Below are positions 1-9,181 of a DNA stretch of 64,000 bases, piece by piece. Origin of the DNA: Bacteroidales bacterium (GTDB taxonomy: Bacteria; Bacteroidota; Bacteroidia; Bacteroidales; UBA3824); NCBI GenBank assembly GCA_016293845.1, contig JAEDDH010000001.1:124001-188000 (forward strand), given 5' to 3'. The notes beneath the pieces were generated by a model. The model ran no database searches. It was not told where the DNA came from and saw only the letters and a program-made list of their open reading frames with translations. The position numbers and the translations under genes are program-made. Position 1 is the stretch's first letter. Every line of letters begins with the position of its first letter.

Positions 1-1447
1 CGTTTTCTTGATTATTGTCGGTTGGGTTTTCAATTGGCGGATTATTGTTGTTATCAGCTTCAGTATTACCACCTTTGTCTTTTAGGAAGAGAAAATATGC
101 GCCAACGCCTAATCCTACCAACAAAAGCAATAGTATAATAAATAAAGGTGCTTTTGATTTTTTCTTTTCTTCCACTATCTCGGTTCTCTCGGGTTTGGGT
201 GCAGCCTGAGGCGCGGGTTTGGGAGTTTCCATTTTTGGTGGAATTGGTGGCGGAACTGTTTGAGTAACAGGAGGATTAACAGGTGATGCAGGAACAGGAC
301 GGTTTAAAACCTCCATAATTTCTTGGCAATCATAGAAACGCTCTTCGCGGTTTTGTTTGGTACTTTTGCGTATAATTGCCTGAAAATTAGGATTTTTAAC
401 TGTGTCAGCATTTTTATCGTCGAGTCTTCCTGTGGTCATTTCCAAAAGAATCAAACCGAGAGCGTAGATATCGGCGCGTTGGTCTACATCGTTGCCCTTA
501 GTCATCTGTTCAGGAGCTGCATATTTTGGTGTGCCCACTTTTACAAGGTTGTCGTCGAAATAATCGGCACTTGCAAGTCCAAAATCAAGAATCTTGACAT
601 TGTCGCCACGGTAGGTAACAATCATATTGTCGGGCTTGAGGTCGCGATGGATAATCTGTTTTTTGTGTACATACGACAATGCATCAAGCATTTGCGAAAA
701 AAGTTTTTTGGTCAAACGCTCGTCTTTTACCGTACGTCCTGTTTTTATTAAGTCGGTAAGACTTTGTCCGTCAACGTATTCCATAGTGTAGAATGCGCCT
801 TCTTCGTCTTCACCTTTATCTAATATACGTACAATATTGGGGTGGTCGAGATGGTAAGCGTTTTCAAACTCTTTGAAAAACAGACTTTTATAATCTTCGT
901 TATCTTTAAATTGCGGTTTGATACGCTTAATTATAATCCATTTGCCATATTGTTTGCCTTGATATACCGTACTCATAGCCCCTTGCGACGACATCGGCTT
1001 AACATCGGTAAACCTTGATGAAACTGCCATGCTGGGTCCAAACGCCGATTGTGATTGCGACGAAGAAGAAGACGCTGACGATACAGACGAAACAGGTGCT
1101 GGCTGCGGTGGTGTGGGAGGCTCAGGTGCTTCTGTAATAAAACCCGAACCCTCTGAGGTTGATTCTGTTTGAGGTTGTGGTTTGGGGTCTGTAGCTGGAG
1201 TAGGTGATGGGGTCGAAGGTGCTTCGGTAACGAACCCAGAGCCTTCTAAATTGGTATTATTGGCAGTGGTTTCTGCCTGATTATCAGCCGAAACTCCTTT
1301 GAGTTCGGCATCTATCATTTTATTCAATTGGTCTAAACTGATACCAAAATCAGACGCTTTTTTTTCCAAAAGCTTGCGGTCAGGGGCGCTCAATGTGCCA
1401 TCGTCACATGCCGATTGTATCAGCATTTTCATTATTTCTATCGACAT
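1..1447 (-). CDS. Membrane-anchored Ser/Thr protein kinase (PknB/Hanks type), 3' end beyond window
   Basis: Minus-strand frame open from ATG at 1447 to the left edge (482 codons visible, no stop). Residues ~1-55 form a small helical domain, ~55-135 a Pro/Ser/Thr-rich linker with two GSGF(V/I)TEAP repeats, and ~142-380 a protein kinase domain. The kinase signatures are all visible: IIIKRIK (beta-3 lysine), HRDLKPDN catalytic loop, DFG (ILDFGLA) and APE (YAAPEQ). The glycine loop is degenerate (SSQGAMSTVYQG). A Pro-rich linker and one strongly hydrophobic segment (~432-454) follow, so the kinase is probably cytoplasmic with the C-terminus outside. It is divergent from the rluB-like gene. The substrate cannot be predicted. 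Confidence 0.9.
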   Translation of the reverse strand, partial: MSIEIMKMLIQSACDDGTLSAPDRKLLEKKASDFGISLDQLNKMIDAELKGVSADNQAETTANNTNLEGSGFVTEAPSTPSPTPATDPKPQPQTESTSEGSGFITEAPEPPTPPQPAPVSSVSSASSSSSQSQSAFGPSMAVSSRFTDVKPMSSQGAMSTVYQGKQYGKWIIIKRIKPQFKDNEDYKSLFFKEFENAYHLDHPNIVRILDKGEDEEGAFYTMEYVDGQSLTDLIKTGRTVKDERLTKKLFSQMLDALSYVHKKQIIHRDLKPDNMIVTYRGDNVKILDFGLASADYFDDNLVKVGTPKYAAPEQMTKGNDVDQRADIYALGLILLEMTTGRLDDKNADTVKNPNFQAIIRKSTKQNREERFYDCQEIMEVLNRPVPASPVNPPVTQTVPPPIPPKMETPKPAPQAAPKPERTEIVEEKKKSKAPLFIILLLLLVGLGVGAYFLFLKDKGGNTEADNNNNPPIENPTDNNQEN

Positions 1448-1471
1448 AATTTCTACTTTTATTTCAAAGTT

Positions 1472-1479
1472 CAAATTTA
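1472..1479 (-). promoter_or_regulatory. Putative -7 element for the kinase gene
   Basis: TAAATTTG on the minus strand matches the Bacteroidota consensus TAnnTTTG and lies 25 nt upstream of the kinase ATG. No clear -33 box was seen. Confidence 0.45.
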
Positions 1480-1556
1480 CACTTTATTTATTATAATAGC
1501 AAAAAAAAATGTATTTTTATTTTCCTTAAAAATATTTTTTTTCGTGAATAATTGTT

Positions 1557-1564
1557 TACCTTTG
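1557..1564 (+). promoter_or_regulatory. Putative -7 element for the rluB-like gene
   Basis: TACCTTTG is a full match to TAnnTTTG, 33 nt upstream of the ATG at 1598. This also argues against the longer upstream reading frame that begins before the promoter. Confidence 0.6.
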
Positions 1565-1597
1565 CAAAAAATTTCAAACACGATTATTATACATAAA

Positions 1598-3007
1598 ATG
1601 GAAGATAATTACAACCGCGGCAACTCCTATTCGGACAACAATTCCCGCGAAAATTACAACGATGGCGGAAAACCTCGCCGCAAAAGAATTTTTGTAAAAA
1701 AGGATAACGACACTTTTAGCGGAGAACAACGTAGTTTTAGCCGCGACAACGATTCTAATGGTTATCAAAAACGCAGTTTTAACCGTGATGGTCAGAACCA
1801 GCGTCAACGTAGACCTTATGGTAACGACCGTGGATATCAGAATGATAGAAACGGTGGTCGTCAAGGATACCGCAGCTACGATAATAACGGCGGTGGATAC
1901 GGCGGCAACGGTTATCAAAAAAAGCCTTACAATCGCGACAACAACTATCAAGGTGGTGGATATGGTCAAAACCGTCGCTACAACAACGACCGTTATAATA
2001 ACAACGACCGCTACAACAATGATCGCTATAATAACCGCAACAATTGGAACAATGATGGTGACAATTACGGAAATCGTTATAATTCAAATAATTATGACAA
2101 TAATAATTACCGTTCTCGTGGCAACAAATATACTGTTGACGAAAAAGGATACCATCACAAAAAATATTGGGATCATAGCGACCGTCGCCAAAAAGCAATC
2201 GAAAACGACGCCCAGAGCGATGACGATACAATGCTTCACGATGGCAAAATCCGTCTCAACAAGTTTTTGTCTAACAGCGGATTATGCTCAAGACGCGAAG
2301 CCGACAAGATGATTAAGCAAGGTCTTGTTTCGGTAAATGGCGAAGTTATCACCGAAATGGGTGTTAAAGTAAACCTTACCGACGAGGTGATGTTTGGTGG
2401 TCATTTGGTTAAGCCCGAACGCAAACGTTATATTATCCTCAACAAACCAAAGGATTATATTACTACACTTCGCGATCCTCATGCTCGCAACACTGTAATG
2501 GAGCTTATTGAAGGTGCTTGCAAAGAACGTGTGTATCCTGTAGGTCGTCTCGACCGCAATACCACTGGTGTACTTCTCTTTACCAACGATGGAGACCTCG
2601 CCAAAAAGCTTACACACCCAAGCAATGAAGTTCAGAAAGTTTACCATGTTTCGCTCGACAAAAATGTAACTCGTTCGGATATGGACCGTATTGCAGAAGG
2701 TTTCGACCTTGAAGACGGTTTTATCAAAGCCGACGAAATCATCTATCCAAACCCTGATACAAAATCAGAAGTGGAAATCAGAATACACTCGGGTCGTAAC
2801 CGTATTGTACGTCGTATTTTTGAAGCTCTTGGCTACGAGGTTAAAAAACTTGACCGTATTATGTTTGCCGGACTTAGCAAGAAAGGCATTCCTCGCGGTC
2901 AGTGGAGATTCCTCAACGATAATGAAATCGGTTTTTTGAGCATGATTACCAACAAGGCTATCGCAGACGATAACAATAACAATATCGAAGACGATTCAGA
3001 AGATTGA
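1598..3007 (+). CDS. rluB: RluB/RsuA-family 23S rRNA pseudouridine synthase with long disordered N-terminus
   Basis: 469 residues from ATG 1598, chosen because the promoter lies at 1557-1564 and everything upstream is low-complexity. Residues 1-~205 are an Arg/Asn/Gly/Tyr-rich low-complexity tail with repeated NNDRYN-type units. An S4 RNA-binding domain (IRLNKFLSNSGLCSRREADK) begins near residue 212. The catalytic domain carries GRLDRNTTGVLLFTNDG near residue 317, whose Asp is the pseudouridine synthase nucleophile. The family modifies helix 89 of 23S rRNA (RluB) or related sites. The exact target here is inferred. Long basic tails are common in Bacteroidota members and could aid RNA binding. 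The ubiA-like gene follows after 17 nt. Confidence 0.88.
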   Translation: MEDNYNRGNSYSDNNSRENYNDGGKPRRKRIFVKKDNDTFSGEQRSFSRDNDSNGYQKRSFNRDGQNQRQRRPYGNDRGYQNDRNGGRQGYRSYDNNGGGYGGNGYQKKPYNRDNNYQGGGYGQNRRYNNDRYNNNDRYNNDRYNNRNNWNNDGDNYGNRYNSNNYDNNNYRSRGNKYTVDEKGYHHKKYWDHSDRRQKAIENDAQSDDDTMLHDGKIRLNKFLSNSGLCSRREADKMIKQGLVSVNGEVITEMGVKVNLTDEVMFGGHLVKPERKRYIILNKPKDYITTLRDPHARNTVMELIEGACKERVYPVGRLDRNTTGVLLFTNDGDLAKKLTHPSNEVQKVYHVSLDKNVTRSDMDRIAEGFDLEDGFIKADEIIYPNPDTKSEVEIRIHSGRNRIVRRIFEALGYEVKKLDRIMFAGLSKKGIPRGQWRFLNDNEIGFLSMITNKAIADDNNNNIEDDSED

Positions 3008-3024
3008 TTTTTTTTTGAATAGAA

Positions 3025-3882
3025 ATGTTTGAAAAAATTAAACAATATTTCTCCTTAGTCCGGTTTGCTCATACGGTATTTTGTATGCCGTTTGCGCTCA
3101 CCGGATTTTTTTGGGCAATAAAAACCTGTGGAGGATTTACTTGGATTTTGCTTTTGCAAGTGATTGGATGTATGGTGTTTGCCCGCAATACGGCTATGGG
3201 TTTCAACCGCTATCTCGACCGCGATGTGGACGCTAAAAATCCCCGCACCAAGAGCCGAGAGATTCCTGCTGGCAAAATATCGCCCAAAAATGCACTTATC
3301 TTTGTGATTGTTAATGCATTACTCTTTATTGCCGTTACCTTTACAATTAATCGCTTGGTGTTTTATCTATCGCCTGTGGCTTTGTTTGTGGTAATGTTTT
3401 ACAGCTATACAAAACGCTTTACATCGCTGTGTCACTTTGTGTTAGGCTGTGGAATGGCATTGGCTCCTTTGGGTGCATATTTGGCAGTATGCGGCGAATT
3501 TTCTATTATTGCCATACTCTATTTTGTGCTTGTGCTTAGCTGGGGCGGCGGATTTGACATTATTTATTCTTTGCAAGATGCTCAGTTTGATACCGACCAA
3601 AACCTCCACTCTGTTCCGCAAAGGTTTGGAATCAAAAAATCGTTGACTCTTAGCATATTGGCGCATATTGTTACCGCAGCCACTGTAATAGCAATAGGAT
3701 ATTTTCAGCAAGCTGGAGTATTTTTTGCAATAGGAGCAAGTATGTTTTTGTTGTTGCTTGTCCGTCAGCACACTATTGTTAAACCCAACGATTTGTCGAA
3801 AGTGAATATAGCATTTGGAATATTCAACGGTGTGGCAAGCATTATATTCGCTATTTTCAATATATTAGATATATTGCTGTAA
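3025..3882 (+). CDS. ubiA: UbiA-family prenyltransferase (4-hydroxybenzoate or MqnP type)
   Basis: 285-residue polytopic membrane protein, normal length for UbiA. The first Asp-rich motif is NRYLDRDVDAKNPRTKSRE and the second is DIIYSLQDAQFDTDQ. Together they bind Mg2+-prenyl diphosphate. The family attaches an isoprenoid tail to an aromatic acid in the inner membrane. In Bacteroidota, which make menaquinone, homologues of this length act in the quinone pathways (MenA is a different subfamily, MqnP serves the futalosine route). Which route applies cannot be decided here because no other menaquinone gene is in the window. It is probably co-transcribed with the upstream rluB-like gene. Confidence 0.85.
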   Translation: MFEKIKQYFSLVRFAHTVFCMPFALTGFFWAIKTCGGFTWILLLQVIGCMVFARNTAMGFNRYLDRDVDAKNPRTKSREIPAGKISPKNALIFVIVNALLFIAVTFTINRLVFYLSPVALFVVMFYSYTKRFTSLCHFVLGCGMALAPLGAYLAVCGEFSIIAILYFVLVLSWGGGFDIIYSLQDAQFDTDQNLHSVPQRFGIKKSLTLSILAHIVTAATVIAIGYFQQAGVFFAIGASMFLLLLVRQHTIVKPNDLSKVNIAFGIFNGVASIIFAIFNILDILL

Positions 3883-3908
3883 AAAAACAATAAAAAAAGT
3901 GTTATTTG

Positions 3909-3940
3909 TTTTGCAAACAAATATAAAAACACTATTTTTG
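3909..3940 (+). promoter_or_regulatory. Promoter of tRNA-Thr
   Basis: TTTTG at 3909-3913, a 19-nt spacer and TATTTTTG at 3933-3940 give a textbook Bacteroidota sigma-ABfr promoter. It ends 10 nt before the mature tRNA. Confidence 0.75.
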
Positions 3941-3950
3941 CAATGCAAAT

Positions 3951-4024
3951 GCCACCGTAGCTCAGTTGGTTAGAGCGGTTGTTTCGTAAACAACAGGTCG
4001 CGAGTTCAACTCTCGCCAGTGGCT
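3951..4024 (+). tRNA. tRNA-Thr (CGT anticodon)
   Basis: A 74-nt cloverleaf. The acceptor GCCACCG/CAGTGGC has one C-A mismatch at position 6. The D arm is GCTC/GAGC. The anticodon stem GTTGT/ACAAC has loop TTCGTAA (anticodon CGT, reading ACG). The T arm is GCGAG-TTCAACT-CTCGC. The 3' CCA is not encoded. The last base coincides with the last base of the convergent glycerate kinase stop codon. Confidence 0.95.
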
Positions 4025-5127
4025 CACATTTCTTTTAGGTGGTTGGAAAGTTTTTCCTTTAATAACATGTAACTATTGTCTTTTGCGTATTGGAGGGATG
4101 GCTTTTCTTGAAAAAGTGTTATCTTGCTACAATTAGCTGGTAGGGGAGTTTCATCGGATATTCCGCTTATAATCAATACTTTTTTGTTTTGTTTTTGGCA
4201 TCTTGAAATAATGTTACCCGTTATTTTGCCCATCAACGATTGATTGTCGAACGAGCCTTCGCCAGTGATAATCAAGTCTGATTCAGATATTTTTTTGTTA
4301 AAATCAAGATTGTTGAGTATAAAATCAGCACCTGATATTATTTGTGCATATAAAAACGCAACCAATCCTCCGCCAATGCCACCGCCAGCTCCGGCACCTT
4401 CGATTTTAGTGAGGTCTACACCCAAATCTTTTTGGATTATTTCGGCTAAATGCCAAAAGGCATTTTCAAGAAAATTGATTTCGTCGGGTAAAGCTCCCTT
4501 TTGATGACCATATACTTTGGTTGCGCCTTGGTTTCCAAGTAACGGATTCATAACATCGGTTGCTGCAAAAAACTCTGCCGAAGGAATATCATTAGGCGGA
4601 ATAATTTGATTAATTTTCAGATAATTAATAGGCAACGGTTCTACTTTGTTGCCATTTTTGTCTAAAAAAGTGTAACCCAAAGCACTTGCACCGCCCAAAA
4701 ACAAATCGTTGGTAGATGTGCCGCCAATTCCAATAACAATGGTGCGCGGGTGACGCACTTCGATTACGCGATTGATATCGTATCCAAGACCGTATGATGA
4801 TAGGTGCAGAATATGTTTTTCTTGAGTAGCTAATTTGTTGATACCCAAGGTTAATGCAGATTCTATGATTGCAGTTTTATTGTAAATATTGTAGAGATAT
4901 TTGCTCTGTATTTTGCGGTTTGCGGCATTATAACTTAGAAATTCCCAACGCGAATAGTTGTTGCGCCAGCGGAGCGATTCTACAAAACCATCACCACCAT
5001 CTGACACTTGCAAAATTTCGGTTTCAACATTAGGAATAATTGTTTTTATAGCATTTTCTACCATTTCGCCAAATTGTTTTGACGAAAAAGTACCTTTCAT
5101 TTTGTCGCAGGCAATTAGTATTTTCAT
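4024..5127 (-). CDS. Glycerate kinase (GlxK/GarK family)
   Basis: 367 residues, full length for the type-1 glycerate kinase family. The N-terminal MKILIACDKMKGTFSS and VSDGGDGFVESL blocks are typical, as are VIGIGGTSTNDLFLGGASALG and the Gly-rich EGAGAGGGIGGGLVAFL segment near the active site. The GEGSFDNQSLMGK motif lies near the C-terminus. It phosphorylates D-glycerate with ATP to 2-phosphoglycerate (or 3-phosphoglycerate in some members), feeding glycolysis. The gene stands alone, with a good -7 element just upstream. Its stop codon abuts the tRNA-Thr gene, so transcription from the two sides converges. Confidence 0.9.
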   Translation of the reverse strand: MKILIACDKMKGTFSSKQFGEMVENAIKTIIPNVETEILQVSDGGDGFVESLRWRNNYSRWEFLSYNAANRKIQSKYLYNIYNKTAIIESALTLGINKLATQEKHILHLSSYGLGYDINRVIEVRHPRTIVIGIGGTSTNDLFLGGASALGYTFLDKNGNKVEPLPINYLKINQIIPPNDIPSAEFFAATDVMNPLLGNQGATKVYGHQKGALPDEINFLENAFWHLAEIIQKDLGVDLTKIEGAGAGGGIGGGLVAFLYAQIISGADFILNNLDFNKKISESDLIITGEGSFDNQSLMGKITGNIISRCQKQNKKVLIISGISDETPLPANCSKITLFQEKPSLQYAKDNSYMLLKEKLSNHLKEM

Positions 5128-5144
5128 TTTCTTTATATTTTTTG

Positions 5145-5152
5145 CAAAGATA
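5145..5152 (-). promoter_or_regulatory. Putative -7 element for glycerate kinase
   Basis: TATCTTTG on the minus strand, 17 nt upstream of the ATG at 5127. Confidence 0.6.
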
Positions 5153-5216
5153 ATCAGTTTAAATATAATCTATTACATTTTTATAAAAAAAAATATTAAA
5201 AAAAACTCGATAATTA

Positions 5217-5247
5217 TTTGTAGTTAATAAAATAGTTTCTACTTTTG
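5217..5247 (+). promoter_or_regulatory. Promoter of tRNA-Lys
   Basis: TTTG at 5217-5220, a 19-nt spacer and TACTTTTG at 5240-5247, 21 nt before the tRNA. Confidence 0.75.
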
Positions 5248-5268
5248 CACTGTCAAACAAAACGACAA

Positions 5269-5341
5269 CGGTCTCTAGCTCAGTTGGTAGAGCAACTGAC
5301 TCTTAATCAGTGGGTCCAGGGTTCGACTCCCTGGAGACCGA
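5269..5341 (+). tRNA. tRNA-Lys (CTT anticodon)
   Basis: A 73-nt cloverleaf. The acceptor CGGTCTC/GAGACCG pairs perfectly with discriminator A. The D arm is GCTC/GAGC. The anticodon stem ACTGA/TCAGT has loop CTCTTAA (anticodon CTT). The T arm is CAGGG-TTCGACT-CCCTG. CCA is not encoded. Confidence 0.95.
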
Positions 5342-5347
5342 CGCAAA

Positions 5348-5388
5348 AAATCCTGAAAACCAATGGCTTTCAGGATTTATTGTTTTAT
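5348..5388. terminator. Bidirectional intrinsic terminator
   Basis: An 11-bp perfect stem, AAATCCTGAAA (5348-5358) with TTTCAGGATTT (5368-5378), and a 9-nt loop. It is flanked by an A-run on the left and a T-rich stretch on the right. It sits between tRNA-Lys and the convergent T9SS pseudogene, so it can serve both strands. Confidence 0.75.
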
Positions 5389-6141
5389 CTATTTTGTGGT
5401 TTTTATTTTTAGAAAATGTACCACGTTGTTTTTGTTACCATCGTTTTTTCTTAAAATGTAATATCCTGATTTTAAACTATCTAATTTTACTTCAGTGCCA
5501 TTTCCTGATTTTATAGTAGTGCCGCTGAGTGTAATTAATGTCCATTTAACATTTTCGGATGTTCCTTTTATTAAAGCTAAATTTTTGGCAGGATTGGGGT
5601 AAACCGAAACTGTTGATGTAAACGGTACTTTTGAAGTTGATGTGGCTATATTCTCTGAAGGTGCAATGTAGGTTTGCTTTTTCGGCGATTGTTGTGCCAT
5701 TGTTGGTTAAATATGGAGTTGCTTTTTTGTAAATCACATTTTTTGTACCATAATTGTCACTTTCTGCGCCATACGACTGATTTTTAGATAGTTTAGGGTA
5801 TTTCAACTGGTCTATAACTTTTTTTTTCCCATTCAACACCTATATTAATTCTATTGTGCCTTCATTTTTGAGTTTAAAATTGGTGTGGAAAATACCTTTG
5901 TCGCTGTTTCCGTCGGCAAAAATTATCAAATAATTACCTTGTTCAAGATTTGTTTCTGGGTGATTGTAAGGTATTGTGTAATACTCTTTGCCGTTGCTTA
6001 TATATGTTCTATCCAATCGCAAGTTTGTCCAAAAACTTCAATTTCGTCGGTATTGGTGGATACTTCGTTGATAAATATTTGAGAGAAAGATAAATTGGCG
6101 GTTAGTAGTAATACCGCAGAAGGTAATAATTGTTTTTTCAT
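5389..6141 (-). pseudogene. Decayed lamin-tail-domain protein with T9SS C-terminal sorting signal
   Basis: The minus-strand ATG at 6141 begins a signal peptide (MKKQLLPSAVLLLTANLSFS) followed by the start of a lamin-tail-like domain (INEVSTN...CDWIE). The frame breaks near 6005. The domain resumes in another frame as GKEYYTIPYNHPE, GNYLIIFADG and IFHTNFKLKNEGTIEL. An in-frame TAG at 5840-5842 follows. The frame then continues (KVIDQLKYP, NQSYGAESDN) to a second frame break near 5700. The last frame encodes VSVYPNPAKN and a 72-residue type A T9SS sorting domain ending in FLKIKTTK. Two frameshifts and one stop in about 250 codons indicate a dead gene. The intact form would have been an exported surface protein. 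Confidence 0.8.
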
Positions 6142-6230
6142 TGTCGTAACTTTTTATATACGACAAACATAGAACAAAAACAATTGATTGCAAATAATTG
6201 GGGAGAAAAATTATAGGTTTTTAAAAAAAG

Positions 6231-6323
<93 letters not shown>

Positions 6324-6361
6324 GGGGTTAAAACTGAATTAGCGTTCTTTCGATTGCGGTG

Positions 6362-6392
6362 CAAAGGTAGGTATATTTTTCGTTTGTGCAAA
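6362..6392 (-). promoter_or_regulatory. Promoter of tRNA-Ser
   Basis: On the minus strand, TTTG (6389-6392), a 19-nt spacer and TACCTTTG (6362-6369). Canonical spacing. Confidence 0.75.
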
Positions 6393-6508
6393 CTTTATCC
6401 CTAAAAAAAACATATTTTTTAAACCTTTTTTTTACTGTAGTGGTTATAAGTTTGGTTTTCAATTTTTTAATATATGAGATTTTTTTTTCTTTTTTTTTAC
6501 CAATCCAA

Positions 6509-6516
6509 TATTTTTG
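6509..6516 (+). promoter_or_regulatory. Putative -7 element for the T9SS-exported protein
   Basis: TATTTTTG, 31 nt upstream of ATG 6548. The long T-rich stretch before it hides any -33 box. Confidence 0.5.
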
Positions 6517-6547
6517 TTTATTTTCGTTTCGGAAAAAACTAACATTT

Positions 6548-9178
6548 ATGACTAAACGTTTTTTTTTAATTTTCTTAGTATCAATATTTTACAGTGTCTG
6601 TAATGCTCAATTAGAGACTTCGGTCTGGTATTTTGGGCGTAATGCAGGCTTGGATTTTAAGTCGGAAAATCCCACAATACTTACCGATGGAGCGCTTGAC
6701 AATTGGGAAGGCGTGGCATCGTTTAGCGATTCGTTGGGACGCCTTTTATTTTATACCGATGGTCAAACGATATGGAATCGCGAACATGAGGTAATGGTTA
6801 ATGGTGATAATCTTATTGGTAATCACGGTAGTACCGAAAGTGCCATTATTGTTCCTTGGCCCGAAAGCAACGGAAAATATTTTGTTTTTGTGGTTGATGA
6901 AAATGGCAAAGGTCCGTTGAGCTATTCTGTGGTGGATATGACCTTAGACGAGGGTAGGGGAGCGGTTACTGCAGATAAAAATATTATTTTAGAAGACCTT
7001 GTAGTAGAGAAAGTTACGGCAATTCGTCATACTAATCAAAAGGCTTTTTGGCTGTTGACACGTGTTACAGGGCAGGATACTGATGAAGATCATACCGATA
7101 ATGGTACAGGAACTTATGTAATCGAATATCTTATTGATAAAGATGGAATTAGAGATCGAAAAGAGTTTGATGTCGGCTCTCTCAACTATGCTCAAGCTGA
7201 TTATTTTAATTCGTTAGACTACCAACCTCTTGCTGTTGGATATATGAGGGTTTCTCCTAATGGACGTTATATTGCTTGTGCCACATCATATCCTGTTCTG
7301 TTGCCAGATGGCAATTTGTCTTGTGTTTTAGATGTATATAAATTTGATCCTTCAACTGGTATTGTAGAATCGTATCTTACTATTTTCGATAAAGAGGCAT
7401 CTCTTTATGGTGTTGAGTTTTCTAATGATGTCTCAAGACTTTACTATTCAACTCTTTTTTCCGTTTATCAACTAGACCTAACTCTTCCAACAACCGATGA
7501 AATCGTAAATTCTGCCTTCAAAGTTGGTGATTTTGATTATGATAGTTTTGGTATTCCAAATCCTCCGTTGGATATTCATCCATGGGATTATCCCACTCTT
7601 CAAGAGTATCAACATGCTATTGAATGTAATACTCCATACGCCGGCGCCCTCCAACTTGCTATCAATGGCAAAATCTATCTTGCCCAAAACAACTGCGAGT
7701 ATCTTGGCGTTATCAACAATCCGCGCGAAAAAGGGGATGCTTGCAATTTTGAAACCCGTGGTCAGTATCTCGGTGGCAAAAAAAGCCAGATGGGTCTGCC
7801 TAATTTTATACCATCTTATTTTCTACCTCCTAATTTTGAGGTTGCCAACAATTGCGTTAATAAAAAAGTATCGTTTGTATGCACCGATTCGCGTGATATT
7901 GATGAATATGAATGGGTTATTTCTGATGCTGTTGGAACTGAAATTTATAAATCAACCGAACGCTCTTTTGAATATTCGTTTGATAAAAGCGGCACTTATC
8001 GCGTATCTCTTACCATTAAAATCGGTGCCAACGAATCGTCAGAATTCCGATTTTTTAAAGTGTACGACCCTCCCGAGCTTTTGATGCCAACTGATGCTTT
8101 ATTGTGCGAGGGCGATGAATGTCTCCTTGAACCTAAAACCGAAGATGTTTGCGAGTATCTTTGGAGTAATGGTGTTACCGATCATACTTTATCAATTACC
8201 GAAACTTCTACGCTGCAACTTACTGTTACTAATCCATTTACACAATGTATTAATACAGGAGAAGTATCTGTTGAGTTTGTAAAGGCTACTGAGTTTTCTC
8301 TTGGTGAGGATCGAGTTTTTTGCGAAGGCACAAGTGTTGAGGTTAAATGTCCATTAGATTTTGAATATAAGTTGTTTGTGTGGGAAGATAATTCAGAATC
8401 AGCACTCTCGCGAGTTTTTGCAAAAGCAGGAGAATACACCGCTGTGCTTACCGACAATAATGGATGTGTTTCGCGAAACACTATTAATATAAGGTGTAAT
8501 CCTTTACCTATAATTGATTTTAGAACCGACGAAGTTTTTTGCCGCGATTCGTTTAAAGTTATCGATTGCAACGTGCCTAACGCTAAATACAAATGGTCTA
8601 ACGGTGAAACAACTCAATCAATCAAAGTATCAAAAGCCGAAAAATATTCTGTAGAAGTCGTTGATGTAAATGGCTGTGTTTCAATTGATGATATTGACTT
8701 GAAAGAATATTCTAAGGCTGATTTTTCGCTTATTCCCGATACTTTGGTGTGCGATGATGCAGAGCTATATCTTTCAGCAAATGTGCCCGATGCAATAGAT
8801 TACATTTGGCAAAATGGTTTTCATGGAAACGAAATTCTTGTAGAGAACCCCGGCAAATATGTGCTCAATGTGGTTAACATTTGTGGAAGTTCAAAAGATT
8901 CTGTTGAAGTTAGTTTCCGTTATTGTGGCGAATTTGTGTTTCCAAATATTATTACTCCAAACGGCGACGGACTCAACGATTATTTTAAAATCAAAGGGTT
9001 AGAATTGTCGTCGGGTTGGACAATGGTGATTTATAATCGCGAAGGTAAAGAGGTTTTCCGTTCGTCTGACTATCGCAACAATTGGAATGCTCCCGACGTG
9101 TCTGATGGTGTATATTTTTATATCATGGAAAAAAACGGCGAACGTTACAAGGGAAATCTAAGTGTTTTTCACAAATAG
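6548..9178 (+). CDS. Large T9SS-exported protein with gliding-associated (type B) C-terminal domain
   Basis: 876 residues from ATG 6548, which begins a signal peptide (MTKRFFLIFLVSIFYSVCNA) and lies just after a -7 element. The upstream in-frame start would add 54 hydrophobic residues ahead of the promoter. The N-terminal ~430 residues resemble the WD40/beta-propeller-like region (WYFGRNAGLDF, DGALDNWEGVASFSD) of many such proteins. Four or five PKD/Ig-like segments follow, each starting with a short Cys-containing strand (CEGDECLL, CEGTSVEV, CRDSFKV). The C-terminus (FPNIITPNGDGLNDYFKIKG ... YNREGKEVFRS ... DGVYFYIM) is the CHU_C sorting domain read by the type IX secretion system. The protein is therefore predicted to be exported and attached to, or released from, the cell surface. 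The ligand is unknown. Confidence 0.9.
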   Translation: MTKRFFLIFLVSIFYSVCNAQLETSVWYFGRNAGLDFKSENPTILTDGALDNWEGVASFSDSLGRLLFYTDGQTIWNREHEVMVNGDNLIGNHGSTESAIIVPWPESNGKYFVFVVDENGKGPLSYSVVDMTLDEGRGAVTADKNIILEDLVVEKVTAIRHTNQKAFWLLTRVTGQDTDEDHTDNGTGTYVIEYLIDKDGIRDRKEFDVGSLNYAQADYFNSLDYQPLAVGYMRVSPNGRYIACATSYPVLLPDGNLSCVLDVYKFDPSTGIVESYLTIFDKEASLYGVEFSNDVSRLYYSTLFSVYQLDLTLPTTDEIVNSAFKVGDFDYDSFGIPNPPLDIHPWDYPTLQEYQHAIECNTPYAGALQLAINGKIYLAQNNCEYLGVINNPREKGDACNFETRGQYLGGKKSQMGLPNFIPSYFLPPNFEVANNCVNKKVSFVCTDSRDIDEYEWVISDAVGTEIYKSTERSFEYSFDKSGTYRVSLTIKIGANESSEFRFFKVYDPPELLMPTDALLCEGDECLLEPKTEDVCEYLWSNGVTDHTLSITETSTLQLTVTNPFTQCINTGEVSVEFVKATEFSLGEDRVFCEGTSVEVKCPLDFEYKLFVWEDNSESALSRVFAKAGEYTAVLTDNNGCVSRNTINIRCNPLPIIDFRTDEVFCRDSFKVIDCNVPNAKYKWSNGETTQSIKVSKAEKYSVEVVDVNGCVSIDDIDLKEYSKADFSLIPDTLVCDDAELYLSANVPDAIDYIWQNGFHGNEILVENPGKYVLNVVNICGSSKDSVEVSFRYCGEFVFPNIITPNGDGLNDYFKIKGLELSSGWTMVIYNREGKEVFRSSDYRNNWNAPDVSDGVYFYIMEKNGERYKGNLSVFHK

Positions 9179-9181
9179 CAA

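Noticed and set aside
1574..2312. Long frames on both strands inside the rluB-like gene
   Set aside because: They arise from the repetitive Asn/Arg/Gly codons of the disordered tail. The peptides are low-complexity, without homology or start signals.
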